A DNA stretch of 64,000 bases, taken from Thiodiazotropha sp050305635. GTDB lineage: Bacteria; Pseudomonadota; Gammaproteobacteria; Chromatiales; Chromatiaceae. Of the stretch, positions 56,116-63,933 are shown one piece after another. A program made the position numbers and the translations under genes. How positions within the stretch are numbered: position 1 is the first letter of the stretch; the number at the start of each line of letters is the position of its first letter. The notes below the pieces were generated by a model, which worked only from the letters and a program-made list of their open reading frames with translations, searched no databases and had not been told where the DNA came from. Location of the stretch: contig JBNLFS010000096.1 of NCBI GenBank assembly GCA_050305635.1, forward strand, positions 1 through 64,000. The letters run 5' to 3'.

Positions 56116-56121
56116 CCCGGG

Positions 56122-56142
56122 CCGGGCATAAGCCCGGTTTTT
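56122..56142 (+). terminator. Intrinsic terminator of rho
   Basis: CCGGGC, loop ATAA, GCCCGG, then TTTTT, starting six bases after the rho stop. Confidence 0.88.
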
Positions 56143-56943
56143 CGTTTAACTTCGGCTGCGGGAGACGGCGACTGTTTCCCGCTTTGCTGAAATCAGATCC
56201 GTCCCCTCTCCACACATACGACTTGGCCTGTTGATCACTCAGGTTTTGGTGTTCCTACCTGATTAATCCGATTTAACAAATCAATCACGAGTATTCAACG
56301 ATTCGTACTATGATCCTTCGTGCTCTTCATCCCCTTCGTGGTGAGAAAACAGGCTATACGAAGGTAGACGGGATGGAGTGAAATCCGAGATCAGGCAAAA
56401 CAGTGATCGATGCGAATAAACTCAGTCCTTGCCAAGTAGACCTCCCTCCCCCCCGACCCGACCGCAAAGGGAGAGGGGATGCACAGATCAAGACCGGATC
56501 GAACAGACCGTTCGATTCATCTCAGTAGGCGCTCTCGGCTATCCGTCCATAACCGCTTACCGCCGCCTGGTCACAAACAAATCACTCTCATGATGAATAG
56601 GTCCAGCTGAGCAAGGATTCTCGATGGGCTGAAATCTACCACGAAGCGCACGAAGGCCGCGAAGGATGGATTCAGCGGTCGGTTCATTGCGCTTCGTGCT
56701 CTTCGTGGTGTTATGGATCTACCTGATTACCCATGATTCTCGGCCATAGAATACGTTGGCGGAGAATCATGGGTAATCAGGAAACCTACTCAGACCACTA
56801 CCCAATTCGCGAATCGAGTGTCAGCAGGGCTGACCCGCGGGACAGTAGAGCAAAACGACTATACTTTTGAGTAGTAAACTCACAGGTTGCTTTGAAGTGT
56901 TAACCTTGACCCGATATGTCCCCATCCTGAAATCATAAGTACC
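56143..56943. repeat. Repeat-rich intergenic region between rho and murU
   Basis: About 800 bases without a supported gene, the largest non-coding stretch of the window. It contains a half-copy of the CACGAAG-type repeat (56313-56343, right-arm form only), a full locus with both arms (56637-56668 and 56690-56710), and the 20-bp inverted repeat at 56722-56781. The murU promoter should be in the last 100 bases. Confidence 0.6.
56722..56781. repeat. Perfect 20-bp inverted repeat
   Basis: Left arm 56722-56741 (CCTGATTACCCATGATTCTC) and right arm 56762-56781 are exact complements, separated by 20 bases (56742-56761). No T-run follows. It sits directly next to a CACGAAG-type repeat. Confidence 0.85.
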
Positions 56944-57636
56944 ATGAAAGCGATGATATTGGCCGCTGGGCGCGGTGAACGCATGCGGCCGCTAACGGAC
57001 AAGTTGCCGAAACCGTTGTTGCCGGTCCTGGGTAAGCCGCTCATCGTCCATCATATCGAGCGACTCGCCGCAGCCGGTTTCCGTGATCTGGTGATCAATC
57101 ATGCCTACCTCGGGGCGATGATCGAGACGACATTGGGTGGGGGTGACCGGTGGGGTGTTCGTATCCAGTATTCGGCGGAGGGTCAGGCACTCGAGACCGG
57201 GGGCGGTATCCATCGCGCGCTGCCGTTGCTGGGGCCAGCCCCTTTTCTGGTGGTCAATGGCGATGTCTGGACCGATTTTGATTTCACAGGACTGCGGCTG
57301 GCGGATCCTGAGCTGGCGCACCTGGTTCTGGTGCCCAATCCCCCGCAACATCCCAAGGGGGATTTTCGTTTAAATCAGGGGCGGGTCGAGGAGGGTCCGG
57401 GCGAATGTCTGACCTTCAGCGGGATTGGGGTCTATCGTTCCGGGTTGTTCGAGGAGTGCCAGGCGGGCGCCTTTCCATTGGCACCGTTACTGCGCAAGGC
57501 GATGGGGGCCGGCCGTGTATCAGGTGAACGACACGAGGGCTACTGGATCGATGTGGGCACACCGGAGCGTTTGCGGGAATTGGAACGACGGTTGAGTGCC
57601 TCCATCGAAAGCCGCGCAGCCAGCGACAGGAGTTGA
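56944..57636 (+). CDS. murU: N-acetylmuramate-1-phosphate uridylyltransferase MurU
   Basis: Sugar nucleotidyltransferase (230 aa). MILAAGRGERMRPLTDKLPK is the nucleotide-binding start, and NGDVWTDF the metal-binding Asp. The length and sequence class fit MurU, which makes UDP-MurNAc from MurNAc-1-P in peptidoglycan recycling, with AmgK (20873) as the kinase that supplies the substrate. The two are normally neighbours; here they are 35 kb apart. Followed by a GCS2-family ligase two bases after the stop. Confidence 0.85.
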   Translation: MKAMILAAGRGERMRPLTDKLPKPLLPVLGKPLIVHHIERLAAAGFRDLVINHAYLGAMIETTLGGGDRWGVRIQYSAEGQALETGGGIHRALPLLGPAPFLVVNGDVWTDFDFTGLRLADPELAHLVLVPNPPQHPKGDFRLNQGRVEEGPGECLTFSGIGVYRSGLFEECQAGAFPLAPLLRKAMGAGRVSGERHEGYWIDVGTPERLRELERRLSASIESRAASDRS

Positions 57637-57638
57637 GG

Positions 57639-59054
57639 ATGGGCCAGGAGATCGCCACTCACGCGTTCAGCGCAGCCGATTTCGAGGCCTTTCAGCAACG
57701 CCTGATCGAGGAGACCCGGCTGTTGTCCCAGTGGTTCGATGCCGGGCTGTTCGTCGAGGAAGGCGGGGTCGGGGGGATGGAACTCGAAGCCTGCCTGCTG
57801 GATCGGGATGCGGATCCGGCGCCGCTGAATCAGCCGATACTGGCGCAACTGGATGACGATCTGGTGGTGCCGGAACTGGCGCGCTTCAATGTGGAGATCA
57901 ACAACACCCCGCGACGCCTTTGCGGTGATGCGTTCGAGCGGATGCACGCTGAGTTGCGGGACATCTGGCGGCGTTGTAACCGGGAGGCGCAACGCTTGTC
58001 CGCCTGCATGGGGATGTTCGGGATCCTGCCCACCCTGAGGCAGAGCGCCCTCAGCCTGGAGAACATGTCGCCTCTGAACCGCTACCAGGCGCTCAATGAT
58101 CAGGTGTTCCGATTACGCCACGGTGAGCCGGTGGAACTGCACATCACCGGTCGCGAGTCTCTGGATCTCTGCCATACCGATGTGATGCTCGAATCCGCCG
58201 CCACCTCGTTCCAGATCCATCTGCAGGTGGGATCGGCAGAGGCCTCGAAATTTTACAATCTCTCCAAAATCGTATCCGCGCCGATGGTCGCGGTGAGTGC
58301 GAACGCCCCCTACCTGTTCGGCCGGGACCTCTGGGACGAGACCCGGATTCCCCTGTTTGAACAGGCGATCTCGGTGGGGGCCTCGGATCTCACCAAGCGG
58401 GTCAGCTTCGGAGTCCGTTATCTGTATGAAACCCTGATGGAGAACTTTACCGCCAACCTGCAGCGCTACCCGGTGATGTTGCCCAAACTGATGGACGAAC
58501 CGGTCGCACGGCTGGCACACCTGCGACTGCACAATGGCACCATCTGGCGCTGGAACCGGCCGCTGATCGGGTTCGATGAGCGGGGCAATCCGCACCTGCG
58601 CATCGAACACCGGGTAGTTCCGGCGGGTCCGACTCTGCGGGACATGGTGGCCAATGCGGCCTTTTATTTCGGATTGGTCACTGGCTTGGCGGCGCACCAT
58701 GAACGCCCGGATGCCGAGATGGGTTTCATCCGCGCTCGCAGCAATTTTTACCAGGCCGCCCGGTTTGGCCTGCAGGCACGGCTCTACTGGTTTGGCTGGG
58801 ACGCGGTGCCCGCAGGCCAATTGATCGGCGAAGTGCTGTATCCGGTTGCTCTGGAAGGTTTGGCGCGATTGGGCATCGATCGAAGTTCGGCGGAATACTG
58901 GCTGGGCATCATCCGTGAACGTGCCCGTACGGGTCGCAATGGGGCGCATTGGCAGCGGGAATGGGTTGCCCGGCATCAGCGGGACATGCGTGGAATGACC
59001 CTGGCCTACCTGGAGCGGCAGGAACAGGACCGGCCGGTTCACGAGTGGCGCTGA
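57639..59054 (+). CDS. GCS2-family glutamate-cysteine ligase-like protein
   Basis: 471 aa resembling the glutamate-cysteine ligase / carboxylate-amine ligase (GCS2) superfamily: GMELEACLLD near residue 45 carries the first metal-binding acids, PELARFNVEINNTPRRLCGD the second, and TSFQIHLQVGS the substrate strand. It may make gamma-glutamylcysteine, but other amide bonds are possible, and no gshB is beside it. ATG 57639 is preceded by AGGAG; the frame opens from TTG 57633. Starts two bases after murU. Confidence 0.75.
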   Translation: MGQEIATHAFSAADFEAFQQRLIEETRLLSQWFDAGLFVEEGGVGGMELEACLLDRDADPAPLNQPILAQLDDDLVVPELARFNVEINNTPRRLCGDAFERMHAELRDIWRRCNREAQRLSACMGMFGILPTLRQSALSLENMSPLNRYQALNDQVFRLRHGEPVELHITGRESLDLCHTDVMLESAATSFQIHLQVGSAEASKFYNLSKIVSAPMVAVSANAPYLFGRDLWDETRIPLFEQAISVGASDLTKRVSFGVRYLYETLMENFTANLQRYPVMLPKLMDEPVARLAHLRLHNGTIWRWNRPLIGFDERGNPHLRIEHRVVPAGPTLRDMVANAAFYFGLVTGLAAHHERPDAEMGFIRARSNFYQAARFGLQARLYWFGWDAVPAGQLIGEVLYPVALEGLARLGIDRSSAEYWLGIIRERARTGRNGAHWQREWVARHQRDMRGMTLAYLERQEQDRPVHEWR

Positions 59055-59186
59055 TTCCGAATTGCGGTGATTCCGCGGCACGGCAACGGGGCGTGGATGA
59101 TGGGCGTGGAATTGTAGTCATGAGTGGGTTACCGGGTATGGCGATACATCGGCATGCGGGTGATCCGGGAGAACAGGCGGGGAAAC

Positions 59187-60209
59187 ATGCTGCAGGAATA
59201 TGATGAGATACCCCTGGGGCTCCTCTCACGGGAGGCCGATGAGCTGGCCGAGGTCCTCTCAGGCCCGACGTTGATCCATCTTTACGGGCGCAAGACCGAA
59301 CCGGTGTTCTTCTCGGTGTTGATGCACGGTAATGAAACCGTGGGCTGGGAGGCGGTGCGGATGTTGCTGTCTCGCTATTCGGGCAGTCAGGATCTGCCCC
59401 GTTCGGTGAGCCTGTTGATCGGCAATGTTCGGGCGGCGGCGCAACACAAACGCCTGCTGCCCGGACAACGGGATTTCAACCGGGTCTGGCCCGGGGGTGA
59501 GGAAGCCGATTCCGAAGAGGGAAGGCTCATGGCCCGGGTGGTAGAGATCATGCGTGAACGCCGTCCGTTCCTGAGCGTGGACGTGCACAACAACACCGGC
59601 CTCAACCCGCACTACGCCTGCATTAATCGACTGGAGCGGCCGTTTTTGCATCTGGCGACCCTGTTTTCCCGCACCGTGGTCTACTTTCTGCGGCCCCGGG
59701 GGGTGCAGTCCATGGCGTTTGCCGAACTCTGTCCTTCGGTGACCCTGGAGTGCGGTAAGGTCGGCAGCGCTCACGGTACTGAACATGCTCTGGAATATCT
59801 GGATGCCTGCCTGCATCTGTCGGAGCATCCCGAGCACCCGCTCTCGGATCAGGATGTCGATCTGTTTCACACCGTAGCCCAGGTGAAGGTCGCCCCGGGG
59901 GCAAGCCTGGGCTTTCAGCCGGACAGGGGGGACCTGGTGTTCGATCCCGATCTGGATCACATGAATTTCCGGGAGGTTCCAGCGGGAACGCCATTGGGTT
60001 GGGCCAACGGCCTCGGAGCCCAGGTGCTGGATGTTCGGGATGAGGCCGGGCAGACGGTACTGGATGACTATTTTGTGTGCGAGGGGGGATTGATCTGTTT
60101 TCGCAAGCGGGTCATGCCTTCCATGCTGACCAAGGATCTGGACGTGATTCATCAGGATTGTCTCTGTTACCTGATGGAGCGCGTAAACATATCCTCAGAC
60201 CTGGTTTGA
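59187..60209 (+). CDS. AstE/aspartoacylase-like M14 metallohydrolase
   Basis: 340 aa. Zinc-site motifs LMHGNETVGWEAV (HxxE) and LSVDVHNNTGLNPHYA place it in the succinylglutamate desuccinylase/aspartoacylase group of M14. LECGKVGS carries the probable catalytic Glu. It should cleave an acyl-amino acid or peptide amide; substrate unknown. No other arginine-succinyltransferase genes are near, so a role in arginine breakdown is unlikely. ATG 59187 is chosen because GGGGA precedes it; the frame is open from 59124. It is the third gene after murU and the ligase. Confidence 0.8.
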   Translation: MLQEYDEIPLGLLSREADELAEVLSGPTLIHLYGRKTEPVFFSVLMHGNETVGWEAVRMLLSRYSGSQDLPRSVSLLIGNVRAAAQHKRLLPGQRDFNRVWPGGEEADSEEGRLMARVVEIMRERRPFLSVDVHNNTGLNPHYACINRLERPFLHLATLFSRTVVYFLRPRGVQSMAFAELCPSVTLECGKVGSAHGTEHALEYLDACLHLSEHPEHPLSDQDVDLFHTVAQVKVAPGASLGFQPDRGDLVFDPDLDHMNFREVPAGTPLGWANGLGAQVLDVRDEAGQTVLDDYFVCEGGLICFRKRVMPSMLTKDLDVIHQDCLCYLMERVNISSDLV

Positions 60210-60248
60210 TTCGCTCGGTGCGGCGTCAGGACCGAAAGTGCTGACTAC

Positions 60249-61019
60249 TCAAGCTGACAGGTAGACCCTGAATCGGTACCAGAGATTCCCCAGGATTTCG
60301 TGCAGCGCCAGCGCCGTGTTCATAGCCGCATATTCACTGGGCTGAATCCGCAGATAGAAGGGTCGTTGTTGCGCATCCCGATATTCGAAGTTGATCGGTG
60401 CGGGAATCGGCTTGACTCCCTGCTGCTCAAACGCATAGAGCGTTCTCGGCATGTGCGCCGCGTCGGTGACCAAGATCACCTGCCGCAGCTGGTTACTGCG
60501 CATCAATACTATGACATTGCCGGCGTTTTCCCAGGTGTTATGGCTGCTATTGTCGATCGCCAGCACCTTTACACCCAGTTCCCGGGACAGGATCTCCCGG
60601 GCGATATCCGCCTCCGCTGTGCCATCACCATCCGGGGTGCCACCGCTGGCGATGACTGGCAGGCCACTCTCCCGGGCGAGTTTGGCTGCATAGCGCAGGC
60701 GGCTCAACATGCGCAGGCTGGCGGTGTCCCCGTGGTATTCGGGAGCATTGCGGTAGCGTCCGGCGCCGAGTACGACAATCGCCTGTGGCGGGTGCTCCTG
60801 CCATTGCGACGGGTCGTAGGGGGACTCGGTCTGCAACCGGTCGAACAGCCATTCCGCTGTCACCGGCATACTCAGACCCAGTTGTACCAGCAGGGAAAAG
60901 ATCACCAGTTCCCGGCCGAAGCGCACACGCCACAGCAGCAGGCCAATGAGCCCCACCAGTAATGGACCGGTGGGAGGCAGGATCAGGGCACTGATCAATT
61001 GTGTGTCGAGTCCGGCCAT
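60249..61019 (-). CDS. YdcF/ElyC-type DUF218 membrane protein
   Basis: 256 aa with two N-terminal membrane helices (LISALILPPTGPLLVGLIGL and the following VIFSLLVQLGLSMPVTAEW) and a DUF218 domain (from QAIVVLGAG to about residue 230; GTAEADIAREILSRELGVK and VLIVTDAAHMPR-like blocks). ElyC and SanA of E. coli are relatives linked to envelope integrity and peptidoglycan synthesis at low temperature. ATG 61019 (MAGLDTQLIS) is chosen; the frame runs back into lipA. Downstream of lipA by 19 bp. Confidence 0.85.
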   Translation of the reverse strand: MAGLDTQLISALILPPTGPLLVGLIGLLLWRVRFGRELVIFSLLVQLGLSMPVTAEWLFDRLQTESPYDPSQWQEHPPQAIVVLGAGRYRNAPEYHGDTASLRMLSRLRYAAKLARESGLPVIASGGTPDGDGTAEADIAREILSRELGVKVLAIDNSSHNTWENAGNVIVLMRSNQLRQVILVTDAAHMPRTLYAFEQQGVKPIPAPINFEYRDAQQRPFYLRIQPSEYAAMNTALALHEILGNLWYRFRVYLSA

Positions 61020-61038
61020 GGAGGGTAATGCATCGCGA

Positions 61039-62022
61039 TCAAGCGTTGGCTGAATCCAGCAGCGGGTTGGCCTGCAGATCCGCGTGATAGGAGGAGCGCA
61101 CCATCGGGCCGCTGGCCACGTTGCTGAATCCCATCTCACGGGCCTGGCGGCCCAATTCATCGAATTCCTCGGGAGTGACGAAGCGATCCACCGGCAGGTG
61201 ATCGTGGCTGGGTTGCAGATATTGCCCCAGGGTCAGCATGTCGCAGCCGTGACGGCGCAGGTCCCACATCACCTCGATGGCCTCCTCGGTCTTTTCTCCC
61301 AGACCCAGCATGAGCCCTGATTTGGTGGGAACCGCGGGCTGTAACTTTTTGAACTGCTCGAGCAGTTGCAGGGAACCCAGGTAATCGGCTCCGGGACGGG
61401 CCTGACGGTAGAGCCGGGGCACGGTTTCCAGGTTGTGGTTGAAGACGTCCGGTGGCTGCTGGCCAAGGGGTGCGAGTGCAGGCTCGACCCGGCCACGGAA
61501 ATCCGGGACCAGGATCTCGATCTTGGTCTGCGGCATGCGCTGGCGAATCGCGTCGATACACTGTGCGAAGTGGGCGCCGCCCCCGTCACGCAGGTCATCC
61601 CGGTCTACCGAGGTGATGACCACATACTTCAGGGCCATGGCCTGGATAGCGTCCGCGAGGTGTCCGGGTTCTGCGGGGTCGAGGGGCTGGGGTTGCCCGT
61701 GCGCTACATCACAGAACGGACAGCGTCGGGTGCAGATGTCCCCCATGATGAGAAAAGTCGCGGTGCCGTGGTGAAAACACTCCCCGAGATTCGGGCAGGC
61801 GGCCTCCTCGCACACCGAACTCAGGCCCTGTTCCCTCAGAATACGGCGGATCCGGCTGACCTCCCGGCCAATCGGCGCCTTGGCGCGAATCCAGGCGGGC
61901 TTCCGCAAAGGGGACTGAGTGCTCTCCACCTTGACCGGGATGCGGGAGAGCTTGGATTTGCCACGCTGGTGGCTGTCCGGGCTTGTACGGGAGGGGGGTA
62001 GCAGGTCTTTGGGCTCACTCAT
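61039..62022 (-). CDS. lipA: Lipoyl synthase LipA
   Basis: Radical-SAM lipoyl synthase (327 aa) that adds two sulfurs to octanoyl groups on E2 and H proteins. Both clusters are visible: auxiliary cluster CEEAACPNLGEC, radical-SAM cluster CTRRCPFC, and the RSSYHA serine of the C-terminus. Required for GcvH (34347). ATG 62022 overlaps the old lipB stop by 8 bases, the usual lipB-lipA junction. Confidence 0.96.
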   Translation of the reverse strand: MSEPKDLLPPSRTSPDSHQRGKSKLSRIPVKVESTQSPLRKPAWIRAKAPIGREVSRIRRILREQGLSSVCEEAACPNLGECFHHGTATFLIMGDICTRRCPFCDVAHGQPQPLDPAEPGHLADAIQAMALKYVVITSVDRDDLRDGGGAHFAQCIDAIRQRMPQTKIEILVPDFRGRVEPALAPLGQQPPDVFNHNLETVPRLYRQARPGADYLGSLQLLEQFKKLQPAVPTKSGLMLGLGEKTEEAIEVMWDLRRHGCDMLTLGQYLQPSHDHLPVDRFVTPEEFDELGRQAREMGFSNVASGPMVRSSYHADLQANPLLDSANA

Positions 62023-62107
62023 GGGGCGGTTCCGTATCTTCGAAGCTGAGAGTGTAGCCTAAACGCTGCGCCAGGTGATGACTCAATTCCCATTCGAATG
62101 GTCTGAG
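62015..62107 (-). pseudogene. lipB: Detached 3' end of lipB next to lipA
   Basis: Read on -, codons 62107 to 62015 spell LRPFEWELSHHLAQRLGYTL followed by SFEDTEPPHE and TGA. This looks like the C-terminal tail of the octanoyltransferase LipB and overlaps the lipA start as an intact lipB would. An in-frame TAA lies immediately upstream (62108-62110), and no start is present, so the tail is cut off from its gene. A diverged second version of the same tail lies at 63934-64000. Confidence 0.7.
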
Positions 62108-62220
62108 TTATAGGTTAAAACTGTTAACGTGAATGATGGCAAAGAACCGATTCTGACCTGCGCCCGGCGGACTTTTTGTCTGCGGGAAGGTCGGTGCAAT
62201 GGATTTGCGGGTCCCTGCCA

Positions 62221-63432
62221 TCAGATAAAGAGCCATTCATAATCCATGATGGATTGATTGCCGGCTTCTTCAGGCGTTCTGATAATCTCTGTGACCTCAA
62301 TAGGTTCATTGATTGTGTGAATGGCATGATAGGCAATGAGTTTTTCAATGCAAGCTTCGGTTAATACCTGGCCGGCGGAAAAAAGCAGACGTCCATCAAG
62401 CGTTGAAACGTCGGATTCTATTTTCATGCCGGGTTGCAAATCTTCAATCGTTGCGTCGTGGGTATTGGAAATCAAAGCGAGATTTTCTTCGGCGGAATAG
62501 TACCAGGCGACAGTCTTCAGGACGTTGGGATCGTATTGATGCGAATTCTCATTGAGCTTTTCAATGGCGGCAATCGAACTCATCTTTTCGCGATCCTTTA
62601 AATCGTGTACGTCGTGTAATACCTTTATGATTCTGCTCTCTAGCGGAATCTGCGTACCGGAAATGGCAATGTCCGGTAAGCCGCTGCCGTCAAAATTTTT
62701 ATTCTGGAAGAGAATGATATTGGCTACGGACTCCATGCGGGGGATGTTCGATAGAAGTCTGTACCCGGCTTCGGGAAGCCTTTCAATGACAAGTCGCTCT
62801 GCTGGGTCGAGCGACTCACCTTGTTCGATCTTAGTGAGTGTGTCCGCAGGTAGCGTGATGTAAGCGATTCTTGAAAGTCGTATCGCCATTTCCATTTCCC
62901 ATCGTTTTTCTCCCTGCATGACGCGTGAGACTTCGACCGCGATATTTACCATGTCCGTGTTGGTGCTCATGACACCGGGTGCTACCAGTGAAAGGACATC
63001 CGTTAACGTCTTTACTGAGCCATTAAGGGTTTGGCTCAGCAAGTCTTGTTCATGTTGTTTTACCTGATAGTGTGCTATCGCATCGTCGATTGCAGTGGAT
63101 ATTTCGTTGACCGATGAGGGCTTATTGAGAATTCTGAAGACTTTGCCTTCGTTGGTCGCCGCCATTGCTGTTGATTGGTCGGCATAGCCAGTTAGCATGA
63201 TTCTCATACATTCGGGATCATGTTTTCTGAGCGCTTTTAAAAATGAAAGTCCATCCATTTCAGGCATTTTCAAATCAGAAACAACCACGGCAAAAGGTCC
63301 GTCTCGTTGTATGATCTGAATGCCTTCCTTAGCGCTTAGAGCGGTATAAATATCGTATTTGTTTCGTAGTTGACGGCGTAATGCGCTGAGAACATTTTCA
63401 TTGTCGTCAACAAAAAGTACTTTCTCACTCAT
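62221..63432 (-). CDS. Response regulator with degenerate HD-GYP domain
   Basis: 403 aa. Receiver domain at 1-125: acidic DDN near residue 9, phospho-acceptor Asp in VVVSDLKMPEMDG (about 53), Thr/Lys in LTGYA and LNKPSS. The output region (about 150-330) has HD-GYP architecture but with the ligands gone: RLSRIAYI where HD is expected, ERLPEAG where HP is expected, and FQNKNFDGSGLP in place of HHE..DGSGYP. It should not hydrolyse c-di-GMP; it may bind it. Gene GC is clearly lower than its neighbours. No kinase is adjacent. Confidence 0.85.
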   Translation of the reverse strand: MSEKVLFVDDNENVLSALRRQLRNKYDIYTALSAKEGIQIIQRDGPFAVVVSDLKMPEMDGLSFLKALRKHDPECMRIMLTGYADQSTAMAATNEGKVFRILNKPSSVNEISTAIDDAIAHYQVKQHEQDLLSQTLNGSVKTLTDVLSLVAPGVMSTNTDMVNIAVEVSRVMQGEKRWEMEMAIRLSRIAYITLPADTLTKIEQGESLDPAERLVIERLPEAGYRLLSNIPRMESVANIILFQNKNFDGSGLPDIAISGTQIPLESRIIKVLHDVHDLKDREKMSSIAAIEKLNENSHQYDPNVLKTVAWYYSAEENLALISNTHDATIEDLQPGMKIESDVSTLDGRLLFSAGQVLTEACIEKLIAYHAIHTINEPIEVTEIIRTPEEAGNQSIMDYEWLFI

Positions 63433-63450
63433 TTTCAGGCTCCCTGGATA

Positions 63451-63785
63451 GTATTAATCCGGCCACCCAACATGTTGTCTTAGGCCTGTCCTTTTAATTT
63501 CATAATGTTCGGGGCCTCAAGCTTGCCCTTGCTCTGCGTTGTGGCTCTTGACAAGAAAACGCCCCTTCTCCGCGAGCCAAGCTTTGATCTGGCAGGTTGT
63601 TGAAATTCTACTCAGACGGTACGATCCTGCGTTGAAAACCGCCTCAGAATGCTCATTTACTACAGTAAACTGCGCTTTTTCGGCGGTTTTCGCCTTGTCT
63701 CGTACGCGTCAGAGCGAATTTTGACAGCCTGCTAGGATCGGCTTGAAGCTCTGAAGATGACATACTGGGTGGCCGGGTTAATAAC
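63451..63785. repeat. Inverted pair of a ~35-bp motif around MITE copy 2
   Basis: Left arm 63451-63486 (read on -: GGTGGCCGGATTAATAC near its end) and right arm 63751-63785 (ACTGGGTGGCCGGGTTAATA) are imperfect complements over about 35 bases. A third related copy, GACGACATACCGG then GTCGGGTTAATAA, is at 23411-23446. The 144-bp element lies between the arms. Confidence 0.55.
63591..63734 (-). repeat. 144-bp MITE-like palindromic element, copy 2
   Basis: The reverse complement aligns end to end with the element at 6407-6550, including the TAGCAGGCTGT end (63724-63734 on -), the GGCGAAAACCGCCGAAAAAG block, GAGGCGGTTTTCAACGC and the GAGTAGAATTTCAAC end. Same length, opposite orientation. Confidence 0.75.
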
Positions 63786-63933
63786 TCCCGCCATGGCTTG
63801 GTCTTCTATTTACCATTGCCTATCCGTGAACCAAGTATAGTGACTGGATCCGTTGTGTAATATCCAAAATTGAGGGAATACCCTGAGGGGATTGAAGAGG
63901 GAATGGTTATTTACCCGGCGGATCTCGTCTTCA

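Larger units (their letters stand above)
63433..63933. other. Repeat-bearing gene-free region right of the response regulator
   Basis: About 500 bases. It contains inverted arms of a ~35-base motif (63451-63486 and 63751-63785) that enclose the second MITE copy (63591-63734). A weak open frame on + (63539-63724) runs through the MITE and is not a gene. Confidence 0.55.

Noticed and set aside
63539..63724. 61-codon frame on + near the right end
   Set aside because: It runs through the 144-bp palindromic element, so its sequence is explained by the repeat.
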